Shown here piece by piece: positions 16,534 to 26,589 of a stretch of 37,445 nucleotides of DNA. Where the stretch lies: contig CAJWGN010000018.1 of NCBI GenBank assembly GCA_913031035.1, positions 1 to 37,445 of the forward strand, in the 5' to 3' direction. The position numbers were made by a program, and so were the translations under genes. The DNA is from an uncultured Gammaproteobacteria bacterium (GTDB lineage Bacteria; Pseudomonadota; Gammaproteobacteria; Pseudomonadales; Pseudohongiellaceae). Below the pieces are notes generated by a model, which was not told where the DNA came from, searched no databases, and saw only the letters and a list, made by a program, of their open reading frames with translations. How positions within the stretch are numbered: position 1 is the stretch's first letter; each line of letters begins with the position of its first letter.

Positions 16534-17450
16534 AAGTTTTCCTGCTTTACAGCCTGCACAGGCTCAATTTGAGTACCTTGATCATCAGAGGGGCTTTCGC
16601 TAACCTCAACTTTAATGGCGCTGGGTTGATCAGGAAAAACTAGCAGAACATTCCGAGTACTGGCCATCAGGGCAAGAGGCCGGGCCTTAATCGTGGCAAA
16701 ATCTTGGCCGGGATCCGCAAATACGCTAATCACTTCAGCAACAGGATAATTTTTAGGGTAAACCTGCCCCATGCCCGAGCTGACTAAAATATCCCCAGCG
16801 ACCATGTCCTGTGTTTGAGTGACATATTCCAATTCCAGCTCCGTTGCCTTTGTACGACTGCCTCTAGCCAGCGCCCTCTCACCATTGCGGTTGATCTCAA
16901 CTGGTGTGATGTGGCGATAATCGGTGATTAATAAAACCCAGCTCGTAAACGGGAGCACTTCATCAACCTGACCCATCAAGCCGTTGGCATCTAACAATGC
17001 TTGGCCTTGAAAAACTTTATCTCTGGCACCTTTGTTGATCAATACCCGCTTGGAAAAAGGATCTGGGGAGACGTTAATAATTTCAGCAGGCAAAACATCT
17101 CCCTGGATCACTTCAGCTGCTGCCTGTAACTCCAATAACCGACTGTTCTCACTTGCCAAGGACTCCAGCAGCTGCAATTCGCGCCGAGCCACAAGTAATC
17201 CTTCACGGAGCCTGGTGTTCTCTTCAACTAAATCAGTGTGGGATACGAATACGTCATCAAACCAGAATGAGACTCGAGCAGGAATGTCGGCCACCCAATA
17301 AATGGGCGTGGTTGCATAGGCAATACCGAAACGGGCTTTCTCAAGATAGCCGAACCGGCCGTCGGCAAACATAACGCAAACCGAGAGAAGCAGAAAGGCG
17401 AGCGCCTGATATTCAAGCGCAACACCTTTTGTAAATAGGGTTTTATCGAT
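16530..17450 (-). CDS. mreC: Rod shape-determining protein MreC (non-AUG start proposed)
   Basis: From the first ATG (17372) the frame gives 280 residues with the MreC coiled coil (LVEENTRLREGLLVARRELQLLE) and the beta-barrel domain (SPDPFSKRVLINKGARDKV, LMGQVDEVLPFTSWVLLITD). That ATG would remove the membrane anchor. The frame stays open upstream to TAA at 17483 and encodes LFTKGVALEYQ, then ALAFLLLSVCV before the ATG, matching the family's usual 'LF.rG plus membrane helix' beginning. There is no ATG, GTG or TTG in this extension. ATC at 17450 has GAGGTG eight bases upstream, and I use it as the start; CTG codons at 17456 and 17471 are alternatives. MreC forms periplasmic filaments that organise penicillin-binding proteins. 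It overlaps mreD by four bases. Confidence 0.85.
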   Translation of the reverse strand: MDKTLFTKGVALEYQALAFLLLSVCVMFADGRFGYLEKARFGIAYATTPIYWVADIPARVSFWFDDVFVSHTDLVEENTRLREGLLVARRELQLLESLASENSRLLELQAAAEVIQGDVLPAEIINVSPDPFSKRVLINKGARDKVFQGQALLDANGLMGQVDEVLPFTSWVLLITDYRHITPVEINRNGERALARGSRTKATELELEYVTQTQDMVAGDILVSSGMGQVYPKNYPVAEVISVFADPGQDFATIKARPLALMASTRNVLLVFPDQPSAIKVEVSESPSDDQGTQIEPVQAVKQENL

Positions 17451-17479
17451 TGCCAGATCACCTCGTAGCAGAACACCCG

Positions 17480-17509
17480 ATTATAGACGGCGCAGGTGGC
17501 CAATGTCTC
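17480..17509 (-). promoter_or_regulatory. Predicted promoter ahead of mreC
   Basis: On the minus strand a perfect TATAAT (17485-17480) follows GAGACA (17509-17504) after 18 bases. The -35 box is weak. Transcription would begin near 17473, just upstream of the GAGGTG ribosome site of the proposed mreC start. Confidence 0.4.
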
Positions 17510-17609
17510 TGCCTGCCCTAACGCTTTATCGTTTGAGCACTACTATAACTGAGAGCAAATACATTGATCTTTGGGTCAAGCCCCTAGTGAAGATAACGCA
17601 AGAGTGAAC

Positions 17610-18671
<1,062 letters not shown>

Positions 18672-18700
18672 TTAGTTAAAGGTTCCATTCTCAGCATGCA

Positions 18701-18728
18701 CTGTTATTTTTACGGCAAGTAGCCTCAA
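18701..18728 (-). promoter_or_regulatory. Possible mreB promoter with overlapping hairpin
   Basis: On the minus strand TTGAGG (18728-18723) and TAACAG (18706-18701) are 16 bases apart, about 45 bases before the mreB start. An inverted repeat AATGATT/AATCATT (18727-18744) touches the -35 box and could be a binding site. Match quality is modest. Confidence 0.33.
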
Positions 18729-18844
18729 TGATTTAGCAATCATTTAGCTTTTAGTTAGTTGCCCGCAAAGAATGAAAAAAAAAGGTTAATCTATAGCATT
18801 CGCTCAAATGCAATAGAGAACCCTTGATGGAATCTCCTGGAGCG

Positions 18845-18875
18845 TTCGACCTAAAACCCTAAATACAAGTATAAT
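18845..18875 (+). promoter_or_regulatory. Predicted promoter of gatCAB
   Basis: A perfect -10 box TATAAT lies at 18870-18875. The best -35 candidate, TTCGAC at 18845-18850, is 19 bases upstream, slightly long. It would give a leader of about 140 bases before gatC. Confidence 0.48.
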
Positions 18876-18919
18876 CTCGCTTTTGCAGCAAGTAGGACGC
18901 ACTCTAACAACGGCGGGGG

Positions 18920-18952
18920 TTTTGAGCAAGCACAGGTACTCAAAATTTTGAG
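18920..18952 (+). repeat. Overlapping inverted repeats in the gatC leader
   Basis: TTTTGAG (18920-18926), CTCAAAA (18939-18945) and TTTTGAG (18946-18952) are consecutive. The middle segment can pair with either neighbour, giving two mutually exclusive structures about 70 bases before the gatC start. Confidence 0.6.
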
Positions 18953-19020
18953 GCATGGCTTAATTCACCTCCCAATAACAACTTTCAATGACTTAACACA
19001 GGTTTTCCGGAGATTATCGA

Positions 19021-19307
19021 TGGCACTCGACAAAGCTGAAGTAGAAAAAATCGCTCACTTAGCACGCCTCCATATCAGTGAAGCTGATACTGAAGAGGTG
19101 ACTACTCGTATCACCGACATACTCACCCTGATAGACCAAATGAAGACCGTGGATACGGAGTCAGTTGAGCCTTTGGCGCACCCTTTAGATATGGTGCAGC
19201 GATTTCGAGCGGATGTAGTAACCGAAACAAACACCCGCGAACAGTTGCAAGATCTGGCGCCAGAAAGCCAGGATGGGCTTTATTTAGTGCCAAAGGTTAT
19301 AGAATAG
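19021..19307 (+). CDS. gatC: Asp/Glu-tRNA amidotransferase subunit C
   Basis: The 95-residue product starting MALDKAEVEKIAHLARLHIS is typical GatC, with ITDILTLIDQMKTVDTESVEPLAHPL in the middle and a C-terminal DGLYLVPKVIE. GatC is the belt subunit that holds GatA and GatB together in the amidotransferase. The frame is open further upstream to 18948, but that extension is not conserved; the ATG at 19021 has a CCGGAG ribosome site and gives the normal length. The leader holds a likely promoter and overlapping inverted repeats. Confidence 0.95.
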
Positions 19308-19369
19308 CAAGACTCGTCGCACTACTCACAAGATAAGACCCGTTTTTGCTGCTTCAATTGCAGCATTTT

Positions 19370-19402
19370 CATAGCTTTTTCATAGCTTTTTCATAGCTTT
19401 TT
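19370..19402 (+). repeat. Three tandem copies of an 11-base unit between gatC and gatA
   Basis: The unit catagcttttt is repeated exactly three times. It lies in a 134-base gap where gatC and gatA are usually close together. A small hairpin GCTGC/GCAGC (19349-19365) precedes it. Confidence 0.9.
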
Positions 19403-19441
19403 ATAACTACGACCAGTGAATTGCACTGATGGATTTTTAAC

Positions 19442-20899
19442 ATGATTGAAAAGACAGTCGCCGAACTCTCTGCGGCAATGACAAGCGGCGATATTTCCAG
19501 CGTTGAATTAACCCAATCCTATTTGGACCGAATTCACAAAGCGAATGACTCACTTAATGCTTTTATCACAGTCTGCGATGACACTGCCCTTGAACAAGCC
19601 AGGGTAGCCGATAAATCCAGAGCTCAGGGAAATCAAAATCCTCTGTTAGGCATACCTCTGGCCCATAAAGATATTTTTTGCACAACTGGAATAAAAACCA
19701 CCTGTGGTTCGAAGATGCTGCACAACTTTATTTCCCCTTACAACGCCACCGTCGTCGATAAATTCAACCAAGCCGGCGTCGTAACTTTAGGGAAAACCAA
19801 TATGGATGAGTTCGCGATGGGCTCCTCCAACGAGACCAGCTTTTTCGGTCCCGTGCGAAACCCCTGGGATTTGGAAAAAGTGCCAGGAGGTTCTTCTGGC
19901 GGATCTGCCGCCGCCGTTGCCGCTGACCTATGCGCTATGGCAACTGGCACCGACACCGGCGGTTCTATCCGCCAACCGGCGGCCTTTTGCGGAGTAACCG
20001 GCTTCAAACCTAGCTATGGCAGGGTTTCGCGCTGGGGGATGATAGCTTTTGCGTCAAGCTTGGACCAAGCGGGACCTATTTGCAAAAGCGCTGAAGATGC
20101 CGCTTTAATGATGAATGTAATGGCAGGCATAGATCTTAAGGATTCCACTTCGGCTGATCGTGAAGTAGAGGACTATACCGCCACGCTGTCTGACTCAGTT
20201 AAAGGGTTGCGCATAGGCATTCCTAAACAGCACTTCACCGAGGGTCTTTCAGCGGATGTTGAGAAGTCTATTCGAGAAGCACTGCGGGAATATGAAGCCG
20301 CTGGCGCCATACTTAAAGAAATCAATTTGCCTAACAGCCACCTCTCAGTGCCGGCTTATTATGTTGTAGCCCCAGCAGAAGCCTCTGCGAACCTTAGCCG
20401 TTTCGATGGCGTACGCTATGGCCACCGTTGCGATAATCCGCTGGATTTAGAAGATATGTACAAACGCTCAAGAAGCGAAGGTTTTGGCGATGAAGTAAAA
20501 CGCCGCATCCTTATTGGCACCTACGCCCTATCAGCCGGGTTTTATGATGCCTATTACAGAAAAGCTCAAAAAATCAGACGCCTTATAAAAAATGATTTCG
20601 ATGAAGCCTTCAAAGAAGTTGATGTCATTGCTGGCCCAACCTCTCCCCACACAGCGTTTGGTATTGGCGCCAAGACTGACCCGGTGACAATGTATCTTGA
20701 AGACATCTATACCATTGCAGTGAACTTAGCTGGCCTACCAGGGATTTCAATTCCTGCCGGGTTCTCCAACGATCTACCCATTGGATTGCATATAGTCGGA
20801 CCAGACTTTGGCGAGTCTAAAGTATTAAACGCCGCTCATCAGTTTCAACTCTTCACTGACTGGCACAAAGCGAAACCAGCCGCAAAAGGAGGTATTTAA
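19442..20899 (+). CDS. gatA: Asp/Glu-tRNA amidotransferase subunit A
   Basis: At 485 residues this is a standard GatA amidase. It releases ammonia from glutamine for transfer to Glu-tRNA(Gln) or Asp-tRNA(Asn). The Ser-cisSer-Lys triad is visible: lysine in LAHKDIF, and the two serines of the glycine/serine-rich signature [14 protein letters not shown] and [11 protein letters not shown]. The segment [23 protein letters not shown] is highly characteristic. It lies between gatC and gatB, three bases before the latter. The ribosome site (GGAT) is weak. Confidence 0.98.
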   Translation: MIEKTVAELSAAMTSGDISSVELTQSYLDRIHKANDSLNAFITVCDDTALEQARVADKSRAQGNQNPLLGIPLAHKDIFCTTGIKTTCGSKMLHNFISPYNATVVDKFNQAGVVTLGKTNMDEFAMGSSNETSFFGPVRNPWDLEKVPGGSSGGSAAAVAADLCAMATGTDTGGSIRQPAAFCGVTGFKPSYGRVSRWGMIAFASSLDQAGPICKSAEDAALMMNVMAGIDLKDSTSADREVEDYTATLSDSVKGLRIGIPKQHFTEGLSADVEKSIREALREYEAAGAILKEINLPNSHLSVPAYYVVAPAEASANLSRFDGVRYGHRCDNPLDLEDMYKRSRSEGFGDEVKRRILIGTYALSAGFYDAYYRKAQKIRRLIKNDFDEAFKEVDVIAGPTSPHTAFGIGAKTDPVTMYLEDIYTIAVNLAGLPGISIPAGFSNDLPIGLHIVGPDFGESKVLNAAHQFQLFTDWHKAKPAAKGGI

Positions 20900-20902
20900 A
20901 CC

Positions 20903-22333
20903 ATGGAATGGGAAACTGTTATAGGCTTAGAAGTCCACGTTACTCTGGCGACAAAATCAAAACTCTTCTCTGGCTCCGCGGTAGCATTTGGTGCCGAACC
21001 GAACACTCAGGCAAATATTTTTGATATTGCTCTACCCGGAACACTGCCGGTTTTTAACGAAGAAGCCCTGCGCATGGCTGTCAAATTCGGCCTGGCTATT
21101 GATGCTGAAATTGGGAAACGTTCGGTATTTGATCGTAAGAACTATTTCTATCCCGACTTACCGAAAGGTTATCAGGTAACTCAGCTGGACTTTCCTACGG
21201 TCGGAAAAGGTTCACTCACGGTCACCCTTGATGACGGCAGTGAAAGAACTATTGGTGTGACCCGCGCTCATATCGAAGAGAATGCAGGAAAATCATTGCA
21301 TGAAGACTTCTCTGGCATGTCAGGAATTGACTTGAATCGCGCCGGCGAACCGCTACTTGAAATTGTATCCGAACCTGAGATATATACCGCTAAAGAAGCG
21401 GTCGCCTATTTAAAGAAACTGCACACTATTATCTTATATTTGGGCATTTCTGATGCCATCATGGCGCAAGGCTCAATGCGCTGTGACGTCAATGTATCCC
21501 TTCGCCCGAAAGGCAGCGATGTCCTTGGAACTCGCACCGAGATGAAAAACATCAACTCGTTTAAGTTCGTTGAAAAAGCCATCTATTCAGAAGTTGAGCG
21601 GCAGAAAGATATTCTTGAAGACGGTGGCAGCATAACCCAAGAAACTCGCCGCTATGATGCTGACAGGGATGAAACTAGCTCAATGCGCAGCAAAGAAGTT
21701 GCCAATGACTATCGCTATTTTCCGGAACCAGACCTTTTGCCAATCGTGATAGATGACGATTACATTGAACAAGTTCGCGCTACCCTGCCCGAATTGCCTG
21801 ATGCTAAACGCGCGCGTTTTTGCGATCAGTTCGGCCTAAGCGAATACGACGCGGGGGTTCTAACAAGCACCCGAGAAATGGCTGAGTACTTTGAAAGTGT
21901 GGCCACAAAAACAGGTGATGCAAAAGTTGCTGCAAACTGGGTAAGTGGGGATTTACAGGCACTTTTAAACAAGAATAACTTGAATATTACTGACTCGCCT
22001 ATCAAAGCTGAGCGACTCACCGATCTCATTTCCCGCATTAAAGACAAGACGATCTCTGGCAAGATAGCAAAAACCGTCTTCGAAGCGATGGCCGACGATT
22101 CATCAAGCGTAGACGAAATCATCGAGTCCAAAGGCCTTAAGCAAGTAACCGATTCCGGGGAGATCGAAAAACTAGTCGACGACGTGATCAACAACAACCC
22201 AGACCAAGTCCAGCAGTTTAAAGACGGCAAAGAACAGGTCATCGGGTTTTTGGTTGGACAAGCCATGCAACTATCGAAAGGTAAGGCAAATCCAGGACAG
22301 GTAAATCAGCTACTGCGGGATAAGATGAAGTAG
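20903..22333 (+). CDS. gatB: Asp/Glu-tRNA amidotransferase subunit B
   Basis: The 476-residue protein opens with [23 protein letters not shown] and contains [32 protein letters not shown] and [15 protein letters not shown], all hallmarks of GatB, the kinase subunit that activates the tRNA-bound Glu or Asp. The C-terminal YqeY-like helical domain that grips the tRNA elbow ends with [26 protein letters not shown] strong ribosome site (AAAGGAGG) overlaps the end of gatA, indicating coupled translation. Confidence 0.98.
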   Translation: MEWETVIGLEVHVTLATKSKLFSGSAVAFGAEPNTQANIFDIALPGTLPVFNEEALRMAVKFGLAIDAEIGKRSVFDRKNYFYPDLPKGYQVTQLDFPTVGKGSLTVTLDDGSERTIGVTRAHIEENAGKSLHEDFSGMSGIDLNRAGEPLLEIVSEPEIYTAKEAVAYLKKLHTIILYLGISDAIMAQGSMRCDVNVSLRPKGSDVLGTRTEMKNINSFKFVEKAIYSEVERQKDILEDGGSITQETRRYDADRDETSSMRSKEVANDYRYFPEPDLLPIVIDDDYIEQVRATLPELPDAKRARFCDQFGLSEYDAGVLTSTREMAEYFESVATKTGDAKVAANWVSGDLQALLNKNNLNITDSPIKAERLTDLISRIKDKTISGKIAKTVFEAMADDSSSVDEIIESKGLKQVTDSGEIEKLVDDVINNNPDQVQQFKDGKEQVIGFLVGQAMQLSKGKANPGQVNQLLRDKMK

Positions 22334-22390
22334 CTTATCTCGAACATTGATCTACACACTGAAAGTTCGCGCAAATCGATTGGAATCAAC

Positions 22391-22717
22391 ATGGCAGAAG
22401 ACAAGAAGAAGGGCAGCGAGCGGACTCAAAAAGCGACTCGAGATGAGGATTGGTCCGATGAAAGGCTTGAAACTTTTTTCGAGCTGCTTCCCCCAGAAAA
22501 TATGCCCGCCGATTACAATATCTTACTTAAAGCATACCGAGGCATGACAGACGAACTATTCTCCCGCTTTGTTGTGCTGTTTGTTGCCGCAGGTTATGAC
22601 ATAAACGCGGCTCTAGAGGATGGAACAACCCTGCTTGATCAAGTTTCTCGCCACCGTAAATCCAGCGCCTATGCCGAGGCGCTAAAAGGCGCTGGTGCCA
22701 GCGGCAAACTCAGCTAG
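22391..22717 (+). CDS. Small conserved protein, PA4642-like
   Basis: This 108-residue, soluble, charged protein has no signal or membrane segment. Its middle, LLKAYRGMTDELFSRFVVLFVAAGYDINA followed by DGTTLLDQVSRHR, resembles the small 'PA4642 family' proteins of Pseudomonas as I remember them, whose function is unknown. The pattern of a long helix pair followed by an Asp-Gly-Thr turn and another helix is reminiscent of an ankyrin-like repeat. It lies 57 bases after gatB and converges with the sulfatase gene, so it may be co-transcribed with gatCAB. I am confident it is a real gene and less sure of the family name. Confidence 0.75.
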   Translation: MAEDKKKGSERTQKATRDEDWSDERLETFFELLPPENMPADYNILLKAYRGMTDELFSRFVVLFVAAGYDINAALEDGTTLLDQVSRHRKSSAYAEALKGAGASGKLS

Positions 22718-22729
22718 GAATCAATTCAG

Positions 22730-24223
22730 TTATTGCTGCAAACCAAGCCTAACGTCGAATAGCGCAGGAGCAATGACAAGATTAGCTTGGTGACGCTTTA
22801 CAGCAGCTAATATACCGGCAACTACCTCAGGGTTACTATTGGCTACGTCAAATCTTTCAGAAGGGTCTCTGTGCAGGTTATACAGCTCAGGCTCTGCGAG
22901 CTCCGTCTTAACCGGAGCCTGCCGGTAAGCACCCTCAACAATGAAATGAAGCTTCCAAGGCCCCTGCCGATAAGCGTACAGTTGGCCACCGCGATAATAA
23001 GGCATTTCAGTTCGGGGGCTATCCTTGCCCTCTAGCAAGACTGAACTGAGGTCAAATCCATCAACTCCTGATTGATTATCACTACCAGCTAGCCCCATCG
23101 CCGTCGCAAACAAATCTAACGTCGAACCAATTTCGCTAACGATTCCTGGCTCTATTTGGCCTGGCCAATAAAAAATAGTGGGGACTCTCACGCCTCCTTC
23201 AAAAGTTGATCCCTTTCCCATCTTCAGTAATCCCGCTCGGCCACCTTCTTCATTCATAGTTAGCCAAGGACCATTGTCACTGGAAAAAACAATCAGGGTG
23301 TTTTCAGCCAAACCTTGCTCTTCCAGACTGCGGCGAATTTGTCCGACACTCCAATCAATTTCCTCTACAACATCTCCGTAACGCCCACCTAGGCTGGTGC
23401 CGGCAAATTCACTGCTTCTAAATAGAGGGGTATGGGGCATTGTGTAAGGCACATAAACTAGGAAAGGATCCTGTGCATTACGTTCGATAAAATCAATTGC
23501 CGCTTCGGTGTAACGCTTGGTTAACGTCGTTTGATCTGTGGGCTGCTCAATAGAACTGCCTGCAATAGCAGAGCTAGTCACCAGAGGTGAGTTAAAGTAC
23601 TCGAGCTTAGGTTCAGCATAACGTGCAGGCCTTTTCCCATAGATCTCGGCCCTAGCTTCCACCTCGCCGCGAGCGGCCATGGCCCTCATTTCATCAAAAG
23701 GCGGCTCGCCTACCCAATTCATATCGTTACTGTAGGGCACGCCTAACCACTCATCAAAACCATGCTGAGTAGGATAGGCATGCTCAGCATCACCAAGATG
23801 CCATTTACCAAAAATGCCTGTGGCATAGCCACTCTCTTTTAAGGCTTGTGCTATGGACACCTCAGAGTCCGGGAATCCGCCGGGCTCATCGGGAAAATAA
23901 ACTCTGATGAGGTCACCATAAAGACCTGATCGCACCGGCAGGCGCCCAGTTAAAAGTGCCGCACGACTTGGCGAACAGACTGGAGAGGCAACATAAAAAT
24001 CAGTCCAACGTTGGCCCAGTCTAGCCAATTCATCAAGCTCTGGGGTGCGGATGTAAGGATGACCAAAACTACCAAGATCACCATAACCAAGATCATCCGC
24101 AAATAAAATAACGATATTAGGTGGCTGCTTCGGGACATCAGCTGCAATAGCGTCCGGCGCTGGCGAGCAAGAGACAAGGAAACTGGAGAATAGAAACAGG
24201 AATGAGACGATGGCTGGACGCAT
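22730..24223 (-). CDS. Sulfatase, lipoprotein (arylsulfatase A type, S1 family)
   Basis: The 497-residue protein carries the sulfatase signature VCSPSRAALLTGRLPVRSGLY, whose cysteine is converted to formylglycine. Metal-binding aspartates are in ILFADDLGYGDLG, and later sites include GKWHLGD, the DPFLVYVPYTMPHTPLF histidine and SSDNGPW. A signal peptide with lipobox LVSC near residue 19 marks it as an outer-envelope lipoprotein. Substrates in this family range from sulfated algal sugars to aryl sulfates and cannot be told from sequence. No second sulfatase, sugar transporter or maturation enzyme is nearby, so it is not part of a visible polysaccharide locus. It sits between the gatB block and rhlB, which breaks otherwise conserved gene orders. 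Confidence 0.92.
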   Translation of the reverse strand: MRPAIVSFLFLFSSFLVSCSPAPDAIAADVPKQPPNIVILFADDLGYGDLGSFGHPYIRTPELDELARLGQRWTDFYVASPVCSPSRAALLTGRLPVRSGLYGDLIRVYFPDEPGGFPDSEVSIAQALKESGYATGIFGKWHLGDAEHAYPTQHGFDEWLGVPYSNDMNWVGEPPFDEMRAMAARGEVEARAEIYGKRPARYAEPKLEYFNSPLVTSSAIAGSSIEQPTDQTTLTKRYTEAAIDFIERNAQDPFLVYVPYTMPHTPLFRSSEFAGTSLGGRYGDVVEEIDWSVGQIRRSLEEQGLAENTLIVFSSDNGPWLTMNEEGGRAGLLKMGKGSTFEGGVRVPTIFYWPGQIEPGIVSEIGSTLDLFATAMGLAGSDNQSGVDGFDLSSVLLEGKDSPRTEMPYYRGGQLYAYRQGPWKLHFIVEGAYRQAPVKTELAEPELYNLHRDPSERFDVANSNPEVVAGILAAVKRHQANLVIAPALFDVRLGLQQ

Positions 24224-24341
24224 ACTAGAAACCCACTTTGCTTTAGTTTTTTTAATCTAGCTTTTAATCTAAACACTGCCGGTCAATATCTTGACTGGCG
24301 TTTAGCTTCCTAGGATATGACGATTGAATTAGATAGTCTAA

Positions 24342-24364
24342 CCGCCTCAGCTGGAACGAGGCGG
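24342..24364 (-). terminator. Possible transcription stop after rhlB
   Basis: CCGCCTC (24342-24348) and GAGGCGG (24358-24364) form a seven-base GC-rich stem with a nine-base loop, 32 bases past the rhlB stop. Neither strand has a proper T-run after it, so it may only pause or protect the transcript. Confidence 0.35.
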
Positions 24365-24395
24365 AATAAACAGCTAACAAAATTAAAAGCCCGCT

Positions 24396-25703
24396 TTAGC
24401 GCGATCTAGCAGGCCTTTTTGGAGGCCGGGTTCCCGAAGATTCTTTTGCTTTGAATTTTGCAGCGCGAGTGAAGCTGGGCGCCTTCTCTAAGAGTTTAGT
24501 GTCCGGGTGAGTGCAATCTAGCTTTGTACCGAGCTTTTCTTCAATCTCAGGCAAAAGAAACGAGTCTTCTTCACAAGCAAAACTGATTGATGTGCCTATG
24601 GCCCCTGCTCTACCTGTTCTTCCGATCCGATGAACATAGTCATCGGCCTCTTCAGGCAAGGTATAATTTATAACGTGGGTAATATCGTTGATGTGCAAGC
24701 CTCGTCCGGCCACATCAGTCGCCACTAGCACACGCAGCTTGTCCGATTTGAACGCTTCTAAGGTGCTAATGCGTTTGTTTTGAGCAACCTCACCTGACAG
24801 CAAACCACAGTCAATTCCGTTTCGGTGCAGGTTATCAGCGAGCCTTCGCACTTGATCACGGCGATTGCTGAAGATTATGACTTTCTCAGCTTCCGGTGCT
24901 AACAAAATGTTGTAGAGCAAGTTGTACTTGTCCGCTGTGGTCACCAAATAAACGATCTGATTAACCGCGTCAGCCGCTACTTTCTCAGGCTCAATCTCAA
25001 CCATGATGGGATCCATCGCCCAACGCGCGGCCAAGTCCATAATCATTGGGGTAAATGTTGCACTGAATAACAAGGTTTGACGACATTCCTTCTTTGGCGT
25101 TCTAGCTACAACTGCTCGCACCTGAGGAATAAAGCCCATATCCAACATCCTGTCCGCTTCGTCTAGAACCAACAGTTCGATTAATCCAAGATGGAGGTTA
25201 TCATTTTGAACGAAATCCAAGAGCCGACCAGGGGTCGCCACAACAATGTCCACAGGCTTTTTATCTAGCGCTCGGTTCTGCTTTTGATAATCCTCACCGC
25301 CGACTAAGGTTACGGTATGAAGGTCGGTACCGTGGGTCAAGAGCTGCGCATCACTCGCTATCTGAATAGCCAGCTCTCGGGTTGGCGCAACAATTAAAGC
25401 TCTGGGTTCAGCTAGGAATTTATCATCGATGGGGTTAGATAAAAGGTCATTAATGATGGTGATGAGAAACGCAGCAGTTTTGCCAGTACCGGTCTGTGCC
25501 CGCCCCGTTACATCGTGTCCGGCAAGGGTATGGAGGAGGCTTTGCGCTTGAATTGGTGTGCAATGTTCGAAGCCCAGCCTGCGAATAGCCTCACGTAGAG
25601 GCGGCTGTAGCGAGAAACTATCGAAGGAAACAGGCTCTGGTGGCTTAATATCCTCTGGTACCGCATCTATGTTTGTTACTTCTACCGGTGATTCTGAATC
25701 CAT
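24396..25703 (-). CDS. rhlB: DEAD-box RNA helicase RhlB
   Basis: The 435-residue helicase shows all core motifs: [17 protein letters not shown] (Q motif), [13 protein letters not shown] (motif I), PTRELAIQ (Ia), LDEADRMLD (II), LFSATF (III), [11 protein letters not shown] (V) and [10 protein letters not shown] (VI). The opening [20 protein letters not shown] is typical of gammaproteobacterial RhlB, which unwinds structured mRNA for RNase E or PNPase degradation. A short N-terminal acidic extension and a basic tail ([10 protein letters not shown]) flank the core; the tail probably binds RNA. The gene is last in the hemA-prfA-prmC-moeB direction but 125 bases from moeB, so it may have its own promoter. 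Confidence 0.92.
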   Translation of the reverse strand: MDSESPVEVTNIDAVPEDIKPPEPVSFDSFSLQPPLREAIRRLGFEHCTPIQAQSLLHTLAGHDVTGRAQTGTGKTAAFLITIINDLLSNPIDDKFLAEPRALIVAPTRELAIQIASDAQLLTHGTDLHTVTLVGGEDYQKQNRALDKKPVDIVVATPGRLLDFVQNDNLHLGLIELLVLDEADRMLDMGFIPQVRAVVARTPKKECRQTLLFSATFTPMIMDLAARWAMDPIMVEIEPEKVAADAVNQIVYLVTTADKYNLLYNILLAPEAEKVIIFSNRRDQVRRLADNLHRNGIDCGLLSGEVAQNKRISTLEAFKSDKLRVLVATDVAGRGLHINDITHVINYTLPEEADDYVHRIGRTGRAGAIGTSISFACEEDSFLLPEIEEKLGTKLDCTHPDTKLLEKAPSFTRAAKFKAKESSGTRPPKRPARSR

Positions 25704-25828
25704 TGAGTTGCAGCCATAAAAACCAAGGGGGATATTACTGAGATACTTCGTTGCGTGCCACGAGTCAATACGCAGCCGCAGGCATCATAGCCTCATGCTG
25801 TTAACACTGCAATTATTGTCCGGACAGT

Positions 25829-26575
25829 TTAAAGATTCGAACAAGCAGGGCAATCTGGGTCGCGAGTCAGTTTCATTTCTCGCCACTGCATGGACTTAGC
25901 GTCAAGAAGTAAAAGTCGACCTAGTAGTGGTTGGCCTATTCCGGTTAAGACCTTTATCGCCTCCATGGCCTGAACTGTCCCTATTATCCCGACCACCGGT
26001 GACATCACACCGTTGGTCGCACAACTTGTATCCTCACCATCGCTGTCTTTATAAAGACACCGGTAGCAGGGGCTGCTCGCCTGCGCGCTGTTAAAAACAA
26101 TAACTTGACCTTCCATGCGAATTGCAGCCCCGGACACAAGCGGTGTTCGGTGTTTAATGCAGCTTTCGTTAATCGCGAACCGAGTTGCAAAATTATCGCA
26201 GGCATCAACTACCAAATCCGCCTGTTCAACAGCATTATCTAGGTCAGCCCCCGCCAGTCGCGAATTTAGAGTAACAACCTCAATATCAGAATTAATTCCC
26301 AGCAATCTTTGTTTGCCCGACTCAGCTTTAGATACCCCAATTGAGTCTTGGCTGTGAGCGATTTGCCGTTGCAAATTACTGAGTTCAACCACGTCATCGT
26401 CAGCAAGAATGAGTTTACCTACACCGGCAGCGGCTAAGTACATTGCCGCAGGAGAACCCAAACCGCCCAATCCTATGATTAGAACTGATGAATCAATCAG
26501 ACTTTGCTGACCAGCAATATCCATGTCCGGGAGCATTATTTGGCGACTGTATCGAAGTAACTGATCGTCTTTCAT
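25829..26575 (-). CDS. moeB: Molybdopterin-synthase adenylyltransferase MoeB
   Basis: This 248-residue E1-like enzyme has RYSRQIMLPDMDIAGQQSL at the N-terminus, the ATP-binding loop LIIGLGGLGSPAAMYLAAAG, the DDDVVELSNLQRQIAH stretch with its arginine, and DACDNFATR. Four zinc cysteines are present (CYRC and the C-terminal CPAC). MoeB adenylates the C-terminus of MoaD for sulfur transfer to molybdopterin. ThiF is a close relative with the same architecture, but its place after prmC, as in Pseudomonas, favours MoeB. It begins 14 bases after the prmC stop. Confidence 0.9.
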   Translation of the reverse strand: MKDDQLLRYSRQIMLPDMDIAGQQSLIDSSVLIIGLGGLGSPAAMYLAAAGVGKLILADDDVVELSNLQRQIAHSQDSIGVSKAESGKQRLLGINSDIEVVTLNSRLAGADLDNAVEQADLVVDACDNFATRFAINESCIKHRTPLVSGAAIRMEGQVIVFNSAQASSPCYRCLYKDSDGEDTSCATNGVMSPVVGIIGTVQAMEAIKVLTGIGQPLLGRLLLLDAKSMQWREMKLTRDPDCPACSNL

Positions 26576-26589
26576 AAGTTTGGAGAACC

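Noticed and set aside
17228-17503. A 91-codon minus-strand frame covering the mreC start, as an alternative gene.
   Set aside because: It is a shifted frame over the true mreC N-terminus; the mreC frame carries the family-like anchor sequence while this one has no recognisable features.
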